A stretch of 64,000 nt of DNA from Breviolum minutum Mf 1.05b.01 (Eukaryota > Sar > Dinophyceae > Suessiales > Symbiodiniaceae): assembly GCA_000507305.1 (NCBI GenBank), contig DF241197.1:17735-81734 (forward strand), read 5' to 3'. The number at the start of each line of letters is the position of its first letter. Within the stretch, counting starts at the first letter, position 1. A program made the translations under genes and the position numbers. Below the pieces are notes generated by a model. It was not told where the DNA came from. It ran no database searches and saw only the letters and a program-made list of their open reading frames with translations. Shown piece by piece: positions 10,802 through 23,435 of this stretch.

Positions 10802-13800
10802 CGATCGATAGATAGATAGATAGCTAGATAGCTAGATAGATAGATAGCTAGCTAGCTAGGTAGATAGGTAGATAGATAGATAGATAGATCGATCGATCGA
10901 TCGATCAATGGATCAATAGATTTCTAAAAATATCATATGTATATATTTTACAACTATCATATAATTTAAATTTACAACAACATATATGATACGTTTATAT
11001 AATAAATATGCATTGTGGTGCTGGCGGCTTTGTTGTATGTTTTGTCATTGTCGCCATCGCTATCACCGTCGTTGTGGTTGTGGTCACGGGTTTACAGATT
11101 TGATCAGTAGTTTCCCTCTTGGACTTTCGCGGGCCCTGGCTTCACCGACCCCCAAACTCAGCCTGCTTGGCAGCATCAAAGATCATGTGAAAATGCTGCT
11201 CCTCACCCGAGGCAGGGAAAATGATCACGCATGACAGAACACTTTACATACTCAACAAACTTGACAAAACGAGGTCATCTACTGTTATTATTGTTCCTGT
11301 AGGGTGGACATAACATAGATGGAAGAATAAGTGAAAAAAACTATTTAAAAGAAAATAATACACTAAATGTACATCTATCATTAGTATACATTGACAAAAA
11401 TTGAATATTGGATGATACCGACAAAAGAAGCCGTCCTGCCCCAGGTCGGTAACATAGATGACCCTTGGGGATTGGATGATGTGGCTGAAATATGCTGAAA
11501 TTGACTGGACCCCACTTCGATTCTGTCGAGGCCACTGCCAGTCTGCTCTCATCACGAAAAGGCGATGGTAGATCGCTGCCAGGTCTGTTGAGTCCTGAGT
11601 CGCAGATGTGCTGCGAAACAATGCATTTCTGAGTCCGTCGGAAACTCGCTGCAATGCTCACGTATCCAAAGCCACCATCTGACTTGACTGCCTGCACCAG
11701 GAATCACACCAGAAAGCGTGCTACAACTCAAAAACCTGCAGTAAAGCAGAGCAACAAAAACGACAGCAACCAAATATGCCGACATCCACTGACATCAGAA
11801 TTTCGAACAGGGGTGAACAGCCGCTTATTCTGCTTGTTGCAAAACAAGTGTGAAGATCTGTGAAGTGATTTGAAGTGCGTCCAAGGCAAAGTGCTTGTCG
11901 TTCAAACCCTGCTCCGGCCATCAGTGGGATCGTTGCAACATTCGGAGTGAAAATGCACATAGCCTGCAACCAAAGACTTGTAAAGAATTGGCTGCATCAC
12001 GGTTTGGCAAAACTAGCTCACACTACCTCCAACTCACTAAGCCTAAGCAGCCCACGCCCTCACTTTCTTGGCAAATCTTTCGAGCCTAGCATGCAATGAT
12101 TTGTTTGAACTAATTCAGGGTGCGAAAAGCCATGAGATATATTGAGGCCATGCAGGCCTTTCTCCAGGACTTATTTAGATAACTACGTGCTGCCAGCCGT
12201 CATGTCATTCATGTCATTCGTACCAAGACGGTTGACAAACGATGCTATCTGGGGCCAGACCTTCAGTTCGTCAACCAAGGGTGGGATCATGGAGTTGTAG
12301 AATGACTCTCCACGCTCCTCAGCAACTGGCTGAAATTAAGAATTCTTCAATCTTGGAAGCACAATGAAGTACGTCAGTCCTCAATGGAAATATTCAGCCG
12401 TTGGTAGATCCTGCTCGGGGCCATTGGCATTGCCATACAATTGGGGTGCTGCAAAGGGAAGCCAGTATCTGGTTTCTTTTGTCGGGCCATCGCATCAAAA
12501 CGACACAGGAAGCCATGCATTTCCAGGGTTTTGGCCTTTGGGATCCTTTTGACTGTTTGAGGCACTGCCTGTTGAAAGACATCCTGCTGACGTCGCAAAT
12601 CTTCTGCCACGCAGAGCGTGCCTTAAAGCAACTCAGGTGCAAAACAGTTTGACTCTTGGACCATTTCATACCGTTTTCCCTTTCCCATCCCTTCCCTTTA
12701 CGTGTCTTGACACCCGGCAGAGAATCACAAATGACAGACCTCATGATGCTTGCAGTGCATTCCCATTGCTGCGACACATCCAGAAGAAGCTGCCTTTCTT
12801 CAAACTACTCAGCGGACAAAAGAGAATGCTAGACTCTAGGTGGCAAGAAGACTGACGCGGAGTGCAGAACCCGAATGCATGCTAGGACAAACATGGCAGC
12901 CAATTCTAGGGGAGCATTCTTGACAGCAGCGGGTGCGAAGATTTGCCCAGAAGTTTGCAGTGTGATTTGGGCACTCACCTTCACACAAACGACTGCTCCC
13001 TCCCCTGCCCTCTGGTCAGGGGATCCATGAGGATCCTGCAAATTCGCCGCCAGCTTGCAGATCCACAACTGCGAGCTGCGCACGAGTCTTAAAATCCTCA
13101 GTGGCATTGGAAGTTCACACTGAGATATCTCACCCAACAAATCCCACCAAAGCAGTCAAGCCAAGAACAGAGAATCAAAGAACCAGAGAGAGAGAAAGAA
13201 AGAAACGGAGAAGAAAAACAACTTCATATAATGTGTCCCTGTCCCCGAGCATCACGCCGCATCTTCATCAAACCTTTTCTTTGATGCCTGCCAGATGCTG
13301 CTAAAAAGTACTTCTGCCATGCCCGGCATATTTCCAAGCTACCAGGCTCGGCTAAGGTTTGCACCTGTGAACCAGCCTTTTGAAATTTAGCGTGTATTTG
13401 TGTACGTGACGTGGTGCTGTGCTTGTGGCTACCCTTGCTGCATTATCCTTTCTGGGGAAGTCACGACTCAAACATAACGCATAAGAACATGGCCCGCCGG
13501 GCCGGGCCAACAAACGCAGACACAAGTAACTATGTGAAAACACATCAACATAAACACACCAGCGGTGCCAACCTTATTGGAATTGGGATTGGTTGTCAAG
13601 CTGCCAAGCTGAAAGCGGGCAGCGGGCAAAAGAAAAACATCTTAGAACAGATTTTCATGAAACGCAACAACAGTGACCAAATGTTGAAGACCATTAACAT
13701 AAATGCATTTAAACTTTGCGCATGCAGCGCAAGCAGGTCCCGCAAGGCATCCAAAGCCAAACATGAAGGTTTTTGACTTGTTGGATGTGATTTGAAACGG

Positions 13801-16271
13801 CTCATCACAGCTGCGTCACATGAAATAAGCGTAGGTGGTATCCCCAACAGCAAGGAGGTTTGCATTTTTTAAGTGGACATTAATTACCATGTTTTCTTTG
13901 CCCTTGCTGTATTGATTTTCAATGCAACCTGAAGCAAGCGTTGTGGCAAAGTACAAAAGTATACTTTCAAAGTACAAAAGTGCACTTTCGAAGTACAAAT
14001 GTATACGTTCAAGGTACAAAAATATAATGTTCGATTTACAAAAGCATACTTTCAAAGTACAAAAGTATACTTTCAAAGTACACATGTTTATTTTCAAAGC
14101 AAAAAGCTTACTTTCAAACTACAAAAGTATACTGGCAAAGTACAAAAGTATACTTTCGAAGTACAAAAGTATACTTTCAAAGTACAAAAATATACTTTCC
14201 GAGTACAATAGCATACATTCGAAGTACACAACTATACTTTCAAAGTACAAAAGTTTACTTTCAATTTACAAAGTATCCTTTCAAAGCACAAAGTAACTTT
14301 CGGCACATTGGGGACGGAATCTCCGGAACCTGGAACCTTCTTAGTACCTCGGGTTTCCGGAACTGGTTCCCCGAACCCGTTCCGTCCAAACCTCGGGAAC
14401 AGAACCCAACCGTCGGAACCTATCGAGCACCGAAACCTTCGAAACCTCGGGCACACAACCTGAACCCGGAACCTTGGCGTCCAGAACTTGGTTTCTTGGA
14501 GCCGCAAGACCTGTCGGAACCCATCGAAGCCCGGACCCGGTTCCCAGAACTGCTTCCCCGGAACCGGAAAACCTGTCACCCAGAACGGATTCCCAGAACT
14601 GGTTCCCGGAACCAGTTCCCGGAACCGGTTCCCGGAACCCGGTTCCTTCCCGGAACCGCCCCAGCTCGCCCAGAACACACCGAAATCTATATTGTGCAAA
14701 GACCCCATAGCATTCTGCTGTTGGGGATAAACACACGAAAATATATTTTCAAACAAGCATACTATAATCTGCAAATTTCAAGGTGATCGATATACTTTTT
14801 GATTTTTTTTCAAACATGCATTGCAAAAGAAGGATTTAATATGCGTACAACCAACACGCAACAAAACATATAATGTTCAAACTGTAAACGGCACATGGCC
14901 ATTTCTCTTCACCAACTGCTGTCTCACAAAACCAAAAATATATTCACCAGCGAAAACAACAATGTTGCAAAAGATTGCAGCAATTCAAAATATATAGACT
15001 GTGACAAAGAAAAAAACAGAAGTATGCAAAATATCAATGAAGCAGATCAAACATGCACGCAACCCGTACATACCAAAACAAATACAGCACGTATCGAACA
15101 GTACAAACCCAATGAGCGGTAAGCAATCTTACGAAATTGATACGGTAAGACCAAATGCAACAGGGGATATTCCTGCAAATACTGAAGTGTGCATTTCAAT
15201 AAAGGAATACCGTTTCACTGTGGATATCTTTGGAAGATGAAAGTGACATAAAGCATTGCGGAGGGAGAGAACAAAGTCAGAATTGGCTGGAAAAGTTTGC
15301 CGTTTTTATCCCTGCGCAAGCCTTGTAGAACTCTTGCAAATCGTGCACCTCAGGGAGCTGATCCTCCGCGATTTGATCGCTTTGATCGGTGGACTTGGGT
15401 AGCACGGTGCATAGCACCTGTCCTGGAAGTTGGGGTATGCCTCTTTCATGTACTCGATCAGCATGCCAAACTGTGTGCCCCAGTCACCGACGTGATTTAG
15501 GCCTAGGCTACACCAATCCAGGCAGTGCATGCGATTGGCAGACTTTTCTCAAGGGCTGACTAACTATTCCAAATTTATGGATCACAGGATGGCAAGCATT
15601 GCATCTCACATTTGGATACATTTGGGATGTGCATGCCCTTTCCAATTCTTGAAGTCAACGACCAATACTTTTCACGGCATTTCACGGCACTGGCATGTTG
15701 TGAAACCGAACAGTCGTGTGAAAAAAAGTTGTCGACTTTCTGGGGCCGATTTCCACATCAGCTTGGCGCTTCAGGTATGTATCTAATGACATCTATTAGC
15801 GGATACCGACCAACTACCAAGCCAAACTTTGTTAGCTGCAGGCGCTTGTCATTAATAAATCGCTTTTTAATTAGTACATGACGTGAATGATGCGGTGTGT
15901 CCTTTGTTCATCTTTGTTCCTGTTTGGCCCCTCTTGATGCCCTACTGGTCCAACCAAGATCATGATTTGCAGGGTAACCAAACAAATTCCAAGAACTCAC
16001 TGCCCCATATGATTCCGCATAATTCTCCTTTATTAAGGGCAGGGCCATGCACTTCATGGCCGCAGAACTCAAGCACACGGCGAATGGACTCACCAATGAT
16101 GGTAGACCTCCAGATCGAGGAACATGCAAGCTTTCATCTATGATATTGATATATAAATATATTGATGATTATTGATGGTTGATAGTCATTCATTGGCTTC
16201 TCTTACAGCACACGGCCTGAGATGACCAACATGCATTTCCTTTGCAATGTTTGGTGATGAGTAGTCCACCA
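5249..16271 (-). CDS. RARS: Arginyl-tRNA synthetase, cytosolic type (partial, ~20 micro-exons)
   Basis: Class I synthetase that charges tRNA-Arg. Exons in coding order: 16217-16271 ([15 protein letters not shown], the HIGH site), 16051-16107 ([15 protein letters not shown]), 15423-15507 ([13 protein letters not shown]), 15322-15356 (DLQEFYK), 13040-13087 ([11 protein letters not shown]), 12584-12621 ([10 protein letters not shown]), 12380-12410 ([10 protein letters not shown]), 12249-12329 ([15 protein letters not shown]), 11662-11691 (VKSDGGFGY), 11536-11594 ([11 protein letters not shown]), 11436-11463 (VIYVTDLGQ), 9857-9938 ([16 protein letters not shown]), 6953-6999 ([14 protein letters not shown]), 6819-6838, 6613-6718, 6405-6467 ([16 protein letters not shown]), 6249-6311 ([17 protein letters not shown]), 6065-6109 ([12 protein letters not shown]), 5439-5480 (LLQFPDVIE), 5249-5299 ([13 protein letters not shown]). 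The order matches the family from the HIGH site to the anticodon-binding domain. Many donors are GC or GA. I did not find the far N-terminus, a few internal pieces, or the C-terminal tail after DYLWE. The usual [11 protein letters not shown] reads [11 protein letters not shown]. Confidence 0.9.
7040..9850. other. Long intron of the arginyl-tRNA synthetase gene
   Basis: It separates the exon ending KKKFKTR from the exon starting SGETVKLG. It is AT-rich, with short runs of T and A and no conserved frame other than the doubtful exon at 8157-8213. Confidence 0.6.
8157..8213 (+). other. Possible plus-strand exon inside the synthetase intron
   Basis: A strong acceptor (a T-run, then TTTCAG) precedes an open segment reading [18 protein letters not shown], followed by the donor GTGAAA. 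The reverse strand is also open and has its own acceptor (CTTCGGCAG), so the strand is not certain. No partner exon was found on either strand. Confidence 0.25.
10738..10916. repeat. (GATA)n / (GATC)n microsatellite
   Basis: The run is GATA with TAGC and GATC variants, ending in GATCGATCGATC. It lies in an intron of the arginyl-tRNA synthetase gene. Confidence 0.95.
13947..14301. repeat. 21-bp palindromic minisatellite
   Basis: About seventeen imperfect copies of AAAGTACAAAAGTATACTTTC are present. Each copy is close to a palindrome around GTATAC. Since 21 is seven codons, the stretch gives open frames of a KYKSILS heptad on plus and similar on minus. It sits in the synthetase intron between the exons at 15322 and 13087, so these frames are unlikely to be genes. 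Confidence 0.9.
14310..14662. repeat. GGAACC/GGTTCC palindrome cluster
   Basis: Dozens of GGAAC and GTTCC motifs are packed as short inverted repeats, densest at 14585-14655 (GGAACCGGTTCCCGGAACC). The segment is GC-rich beside the AT-rich 21-bp minisatellite. Open frames rich in PGTGSGN are by-products. Confidence 0.85.
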
Positions 16272-16990
16272 CTACCTAAGCCGCAGAGTGACAAAACCCC
16301 TCACACACCCTCACACCGTTTCTAATTTTCTCTTCGCAGTTCTTTGATCTTTGTGTACTTCTTTCCCTTTATCTTTGTGTGCAATGCTCTGAAATTCCCA
16401 TGCTTGGGCTACTGCTCTCTTGCGTGGAAGATCCAAGTAAGAAATATCGCCCTTGAGAAGACACTCACCGACCTGGCAGCTCGGAGCCGGAGCACCGAGG
16501 ATTGAAAACGCAGAGCTCAGAGCCAAGAGGCACTGCCCAGAGTCTCTCCTCCTTTCTCAGCTGGCCTTGCTTCTCAGCCATTCCGGACTAATGAACACCT
16601 GAGCCCAGAAAAGGCATAAGGACAAGCAAAATGAAAATGACTGGTCAACATCGTGCGAAGATTAGAATTTAGCACAGATTCACAACATGCACGCTGCAGT
16701 GCTGCATAAAGTACATTCATGGCATCTAAATTCCGAAGGATGGTTGTCAGAAGGTCTCAGTTAGCGTTGCAAATGCTACTGAGGAGAGTTCCGTCACAAA
16801 TCCTTGAGGCGCAACAGAGATCTTCCCGATAAGTGCGCTTGCTGGCAAAGCGTTCCTGCAAAATCGGCTAAACAAAAGCTATCCGCTATCCAAACCGAAT
16901 GAGATACGCAGCTTATGCAATGCATGCAGCGTACAGATGCGTACAGCACATAGTGTGAAAATGTGTGAAATGTTGCTTGAAGAATGCTTC

Positions 16991-17041
16991 TCATAGCGTT
17001 TCAATTCGCTTCAGCATTTCGAGCCTAATGGCTTCACCAAC
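16991..17041 (-). CDS. Candidate exon upstream of the synthetase exons
   Basis: After the acceptor CCCTTTGCAG the minus strand reads VGEAIRLEMLKRIET and then, two codons later, a stop. It could be the N-terminal-domain exon of the arginyl-tRNA synthetase (with a GC donor in GAAACGCTA) or the last exon of another minus gene. Its position suits the first option, but the match is too short to prove it. Confidence 0.35.
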   Translation of the reverse strand, partial: VGEAIRLEMLKRIETL

Positions 17042-17132
17042 CTGCAAAGGGCTATCAAAGCCCAAGCCTGGACCAAAAGCTGACAGAGTTGACTCGAGTT
17101 GACTGAGTCGTAGTATCTCGTGCATTCTCGTA

Positions 17133-17159
17133 CTATCTCTCTCTCTCTCTCTCTCTCTG
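17133..17159. repeat. (TC)n dinucleotide run
   Basis: A pure CT repeat of about 26 bases. Confidence 0.9.
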
Positions 17160-17387
17160 CATTGGTGCTGTCATTTCTGTTCTTACTCATCTTACATTTC
17201 TGTCTATCTTTGTCTTACCTGCTCCATGCTCCTTGAAAATCATCATCGCATTGTTGCACTGGTAGTCGCCTCAGTCGGCCACAGACCACCGCTCTAAGAA
17301 AGAATGAACAAATGATTTACCATTTAACATGATTAACATGTATCCATACACATGAAAATATATGATATATCATATATATATATGTGG

Positions 17388-18217
17388 TAGCCCCCCCCCC
17401 CAGGGCCTACCTCGGGAGGGGGGGAATGTATCACTACCAAGTGTGGCGTTGAATGCATTAAAAGACATGCTCAGAAAACACTGTAAATTTCTGTGTTTTA
17501 TGCACACCCTATTGGTTTTGTTTTGATGATTGCTAGTCTTGAAAAAAATAAAGTAGAAAGAACATCAAAAACGGAATCCGTTTTTATTTTGAGCTTTGTT
17601 CACTTCAAAATTGCATAACCTCTGCAGGTTTTGTGACCTATACCTCTCCAAAACCTGCATGAGAAGCAAAACATGCACTATTTTGACTAGACACACCAAA
17701 CCTGCATATACTCAAAAAAAATCAACATTTTGATGCCAAAAGTGCACAAAACCTGCATATGCTCAAAACAATCAAAAGTTTTGATAGTGAAAAGTCACCA
17801 AACCTGCATATACTCAAAAAATCAAAAATCTCAGACTCTATGTGGGACTGACTGGCATAGATGAATTGGTTTTTGATTTTTTGAGTATATGCAGGTTTTG
17901 TGCACTTTCGGCATCAAAATGTTGATCTCTTTTGAGTATATGCAGCTTCTGAGCTTTTCCCGATCAAAATGCTTTGTTTTTTTGAGTATATGCNCAACAT
18001 TATCAATGATTGTTGATACGTTCAAAAGAGGAATTAAACATAAAGAATTGCTTGCCCGCCATTGCAAAGCACATTGTAGAGACCCAAACATTACATTGAA
18101 AACAATTATGTAAGAAAAACATTAGATATGTAACTGTATCACCTCACCAAATCACTTATGCAAACTTTCCTCTGAAAGCAACTTTTTATCTTAAAAGGTA
18201 GGCCCTGGGGGGGGCTA
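17388..18217. mobile_element. Foldback element with terminal inverted repeats
   Basis: The left end reads TAGCCCCCCCCCCCCAGGGCCTACC and the right end is its reverse complement, GGTAGGCCCTGGGGGGGGCTA. Both are embedded in TA repeats, which may hide a TA target duplication. Inside, three copies of AACCTGCATATACTCAAAA (about 17700, 17752, 17802) face three inverted copies (TTTTGAGTATATGCAG, about 17880, 17932, 17980), so the middle can fold into a long hairpin. There is no transposase frame. The ambiguous base at 17994 lies in the last inner copy. A non-autonomous foldback or MITE-like element fits. Confidence 0.65.
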
Positions 18218-19432
18218 GCATATATGTATATATATATATGAAAAACAAATAACTATATAACCTACTAGAACCTAGTATTATACAAACATATCGCTATAGA
18301 ATACTGTAGATGTGGTCGATATAGTCACATTTATATTTATACAGATACGTAGTATTATATGCAGCACTGTATGCATCTAGTGACGTATCCTTGTGTGTAC
18401 AAAAAGTGTGTACCATCCATCTGAGGTCAGGGCCATACTTTGGGTTGCCTTTCGTGACCAAGACCTTTGATTAGATGGGCAACAAACATAATTACTCTAC
18501 CCATCTGCCCACGCTCGCACGTCGCCAGTGACTCAGGTTGAACCCTTTTACTCTTCGGTGCTGCGGTTCATACATTACACTGCGTCCTCCTAGATACAAA
18601 TCACACAGTATGTCAAACCAGGATCAAACGAGCATTACAACATCCGTGCACTTGGCTTCGCACATCTTGCTGCAGTGATGGGAATGCATCCTTCAATGCT
18701 TGGGCGAAAAGGACCTTCACCTGATCACTTGATTCACTTAAAATTAAAAGCAGAACACACAGCAATCGCAGGTGCAAACGGGATAAATGATGATCAAAGG
18801 AACAAAATTACAAATTTCTGAAGCTCAGATTACTTCATCTGTGCCACGCTGCCTGACCCTGAACAGAAGTGAGCGACGCCATATTCTGCCACACTGCTGC
18901 CTGGATCGCCACACAAGATCACACAACAAAGAATCTGTTTGGACCAGGCAAGTTATTGGTACTGGATGGTAATGGGGCATCTAAAACTAAAATGCACTTC
19001 AGAGTCCCCCCCCTGAACTTTGAGGGCCGCGCAACCAGCAACGAGAAGCTTCACTGCAGCAGCCGGCCACTCTGCAAGTGCTTGCAATAATTGCTTGCTC
19101 CAGCTTGCCCTAAGGTGTCAGTACTTGCTTCTCTTGCACACTTCGGATCTCAGTGCCGCTTTGCAAACTAAAGAATCAGGAAGTCCTGCAACATATCATG
19201 TAAGCAAAAATTTGAGGGCATCTGCCTGTGCCCTGTGCTTGGTTTATGTGAGTCAAAGATTTTGCCTCGGGCAAAATTTGCGTTGGTAGCATTCGGTGGC
19301 ACCATGATGCATAGTATTAGAATTAACGAGTCATTGCAAGGACTGCGCGATTTGATCAAATCATGGCAAGTGCATGCAAGTGCCATTCACCAGCCGACGA
19401 TTTTGAGGCCCAACGCACAGCATCAGTCATGC

Positions 19433-20008
19433 ATTGTGAAAGGCTGACAGCAGCTGACTTGCGTCAGTTGCACTGGTCAGTTCTGCCAGCAAAACCTGCT
19501 GCTATTTTGCAGCCAGGATATGCGAGGAGATGGGTGAAACACCTTGAGCTTATCATACCCACCCGAAACAAACAGAGGCACCAAAACGCATGAGAGCACG
19601 ATCTCAATTGCATGAATACAGAAAAAATCAAGTATCAAATGCCTGAAATGCAAAAGCGAGGCTAGCCAAGGTAAAGCTTGTAACCTGTCATCTCAGAATT
19701 CAGATTTGTCAGTCGGTCGCGAACCTCCGCATCAGGGCCATCATTCAGCTCTCGCTTTAATAAAGCATCTCTCCCTCATACATCTTTTGCATAGCATGAA
19801 TGCACCCGCATGGGCTGATAATGCTGATAGATACTATAGATGATGGAAAGAGTGTGATCAATATTTGGTGGGCAAATACATGCGAAAGCAAAGTAACTCT
19901 GTGACTGCTCCAATGCGGCAACATCCCAACATCAAGCGAGGAATGAAGTCTAAACTCTGGGATTTTGGCAGCACGGCTGCTTGAAGCACAAAGCTCTTGT
20001 AGCCGCTC
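19433..20008 (-). CDS. Unidentified minus-strand gene fragment (three exons)
   Basis: Three segments have codon-like composition and good borders: 19955-20008 (ERLQELCASSSRAAKIPE), 19685-19754 (RELNDGPDAEVRDRLTNL, with donor GTTACA) and 19433-19498 (VLLAELTSATDASQLLSAF, after acceptor AATAGCAG). Weaker minus segments follow near 19140 (ALRSEVCKRSK) and 19050 (AAAVKLLVAGCAALK). The residues look soluble and helical. I do not recognise the family, and cannot tell whether all exons belong to one gene. Confidence 0.45.
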
Positions 20009-22290
20009 CTTCCGAAATGATGAGTTTAACATAGTTTGACTGTGGACTGATGGTCAGTGTTTAAGAGGCTGCCGTCTAGTTTCGTGCAAGCAGAATGTCG
20101 ATGATGCGAATGCCCCCTGACAAATAGCAATTCGTGGGACAAGGTCATACATGGCCACTAATACATGCATCTCTGGCCTAAAATATGCCAAAGTCATCCA
20201 ATCATATCCACGGATATCTAGGGTGCATGTTCATCCATACCTTATTCAATGAGGGGGTTTGTCAAAACTTATAGTGCAATAATCTATAAAACCAAGATGC
20301 TGTAAGCGGTTTGAAAGCACCCAATGATCTGCAGAATGATGCGAAATTAGCATGCAATCCTAGCTCACCTTCGCGGGGGTGAATGCTTCAGAATTGAAGT
20401 GTCAGCGCTAGGGCTATTGAACAGCTATTGGTATTGCAGCATTGCAGCTGGGTAGCAATATTTCAAGAATCAAATGCATGGACTGGGATCAATGCAAACG
20501 AGGGCGGAACGCGGTGGGCAACATGTATATATATGATCATGACAATCTCTTCTTTCAATGATTTCAGCACCTGCAACATGAGGATCAATAAGGTAATAAT
20601 GAAATTGAGAAAGGTCGTTGGCATTTGGATGCATTTGGTCATTGATTGGATCTGTCTATGCCTACAGTAACGCAGGCAATATAGATAACTTGGACAGCTT
20701 TTAAAGAGTAATAAAGCTCAGGTCTGAAACATGAAAACCAATGTAGACCTATCTGACTGTCCATGCTGGGGTCGTGATAGGGGTGAGTTATACAGGTGTT
20801 TGGAAGGAGCGACACATCTTTGAGGGTTTAACTGTGATGCAATCAAACAAACTGTTGCTGTGTTGCTGCGACCCCTAGCTCTTAAGCCCACCTACCGTAA
20901 TCATCGACCCATCCGCAATTACCTGCCATTATTGTACCTAAAAGGAATGGGTTAGTTACTTGCGGTTTTGCTATGTCGATTTCTTAGAAACGTTGAATCC
21001 CCGCGACCCACAAACAACATCTATGTTTTTGCGTCTGACCTACCCCGTGATGCTGGATTTTTTTGGTGCAAGGCTCCTCGGCGAGACCTTGCTTGTACCA
21101 CATCTCCGAACTCACTGGACCTTCCTTGGTACAACCATACAATATCATACACTCGATTTGGTCGTATGAACCCATCTGGAACATGAAGCGAACATGGCTT
21201 CACACATTGCACAGCTGTCCACTTCGGGGACTTCGAATCTGATGGAAGCATTCTGAGGCAGAAACAAGGTTTGAAATTGCAACATCTTTCATCTCTGGTC
21301 CTGCAAAAGTACCGTCCATGAGTTTAGCCCTATGCGACCCTGTGCTATATCATGAGATGATACTGAAGTTGCAAATATCCAAAGCCACATCGCCGTGACA
21401 ACAAGTGGCTCAAACGTGCATCATAACATCCCGATGCGGTGGCATTCTCTTCCTCAAAAATACTTAGCAGGGATCCAGAGTCAGAGTGCACAACGATGCA
21501 CAGGACTTTCAGATATCATTGCAGTAGAAGGAAGATGGCAAAAGCGGCGACAAGCGAGGATGAGAGCATGTACTAGCAGAGAGAAATAACGAAACTGTAA
21601 ACAAACTATGGGTCCACATTCCACCTTCTGGGTCGCACGCGGGTATGGTCCTCTGACACAAATGCCATCAAATTAGTGTTGGTCAGTGTCAGTGGTAGGG
21701 GTGGTCGTACCAGTAAGAGATACTAATAATCGAAGTCAGTTTTTGAGTAGCAGTAGCACTAGTAGTAGACATAGCAAATACGGGTGAGGTGGTCTATTGG
21801 ATTCTGTGATTCCGTTTGACACGTTCCGTGATGCGGCACGTAGCATGCTTTCTGTCGCAGTTTCAATGGATTCTGCGACATGTAGCCAGCCGCAGCTTTC
21901 AATCTAGTGTTCTCAGAGAGGCTTTGAAACAGTACAGAAGCATAGAGAAGCCTACTCCAAAGGACTTGTCCAAGTCAGCCCATGTTAGCCCCAAGGGCCC
22001 AAGGACAGCTTCAAAATAATCTACAGTAGAGTTTTTGGATTATTGCATTACTATATGACGCACTGCAGTCAAGCACATGAGCACACGACATCACACGACA
22101 TTTCCCCGAGCTGGAAAGCAAAGGATGTGGATAATATGATGACACGATATTGTTGCGTGCACAATTACTGTATGCAATTTTTTCACACAGCGCATAGTAC
22201 AAGAATGTACGACATCGTACAAATATAGTCTAGTATTGGCATGTCCGTGTTGATCATGTTGATAAGAAGATATACAAATGATAGCCCAGC
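20009..22290. other. No gene recognised
   Basis: Short overlapping frames near 20960-21190 are open on both strands with no splice support that decides between them. Nothing else stands out. Confidence 0.4.
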
Positions 22291-23435
22291 CTGGCGCTGG
22301 AATGTTGAACTCTGGCTGCTCGTCGTCATCGGTGTCGCTGGGCAAATCCCTCTCCAGGCCACCGGCCTCTTCAGAGTTCTTTGATGTTCTTTGTACTTCT
22401 AGAATTTTTTGAGGCTTTGTGTAAAGTGCCTTTCCGTCACTGAGCTCCTAGCTGGCATAAAAGACAACCGTTGTCCACCCAGGTCTGAGCCTGCAAAGGC
22501 TCAGAGATCCACTTCCACTACGGATCCGTACTATTTTAAAAAAAACTCCGCGATGGTTTTGGCCTGGCAAAGGCCCCAGGGCTGCGCCAGCCTGGGCAAG
22601 GACTCAAATAGGCGTGAATCTTATGATGCTTGGATGCTTGATGGTGACTCCCATGCCCAGGATTCATGAGCAAAAAGCTGGGAGGGGAGGCATGAAAACA
22701 GTTGGCCCAATGACATCCAAGACGTACTCACGCCTGGTTACGAGACACTCAAAATTCCTAGACAGAAAATATCCTGATAGCAACTGTACAACAGAAACAT
22801 GTATCTTTATAAGATTTGGATTTGACACATGTGATACTCATATACAGTAATCAAATAATCATGTATAATTAAAATTTCTACTGTACATGTCATGATGGAA
22901 TGTCTTCTGTGTCAAGTCCCGTACTTGTCGATGTTTGAGTGTTTGAAAAGTGCTGTGGAGAACTGCGAAAGATCGCGTCAGAAAGGGAAACAAACATAGA
23001 GACGCGTCGGGAAGGAGATTGTAGAAGCGTCTCTCTCGTGACTGAAAACCCCTGCAAAGGCCGGCCTCGGCAAAGTTTGCCTCGAAGGCATCACTGTACT
23101 GGAAAGGGTCCTGGGCCGTGACTTTGATGTGCAAAAAAGAAAAAAACAACATCAACAGGGAAAGTGATGGAAAATGAATGAACAGCAATGAAAATGAATA
23201 AGAATGATGAGCAAAAACATGCAACGACAGAGCAGAGTCAGTCAACCTTCTTCTGAGGAGGGAACCCTAACTTGACGAGGTGCCCTCCAGGACTCCAACC
23301 TCCACCCGCTGGCAACATGGTGGGTAATCATCCAAACATATCAAAACGATGGATTACCACGCTTGAGATCGCATGAGGTTTGGGTGGCAAAAAGGCATCC
23401 ACTTCCACCTGCCCCCAAGGACCAGGCCAGGGATT
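22291..23435 (-). CDS. Unidentified minus-strand gene fragment (four exons)
   Basis: Exons in coding order are 23358-23435 (NPWPGPWGQVEVDAFLPPK; donor GTAATC), 23271-23308 (RVEVGVLEGTSS; acceptor TTGCCAG), 23052-23121 (TAQDPFQYSDAFEANFAEAG) and 22291-22366 (LERDLPSDTDDDEQPEF; GC donor). The last is acidic, as in a linker or nuclear-type tail. Each segment is open in one frame with G/C at third positions, unlike its AT-rich flanks. No domain is recognised, and membership in one gene is inferred from order and strand. Confidence 0.45.

Noticed and set aside
13922-14296. 124-codon KYKSILS heptad protein
   Set aside because: It is created by the 21-bp minisatellite inside a synthetase intron; the unit is palindromic and open on both strands.
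14232-14774. 180-codon minus frame rich in Gly/Pro/Arg
   Set aside because: It lies over the GGAACC palindrome cluster, with several equally long frames on both strands.
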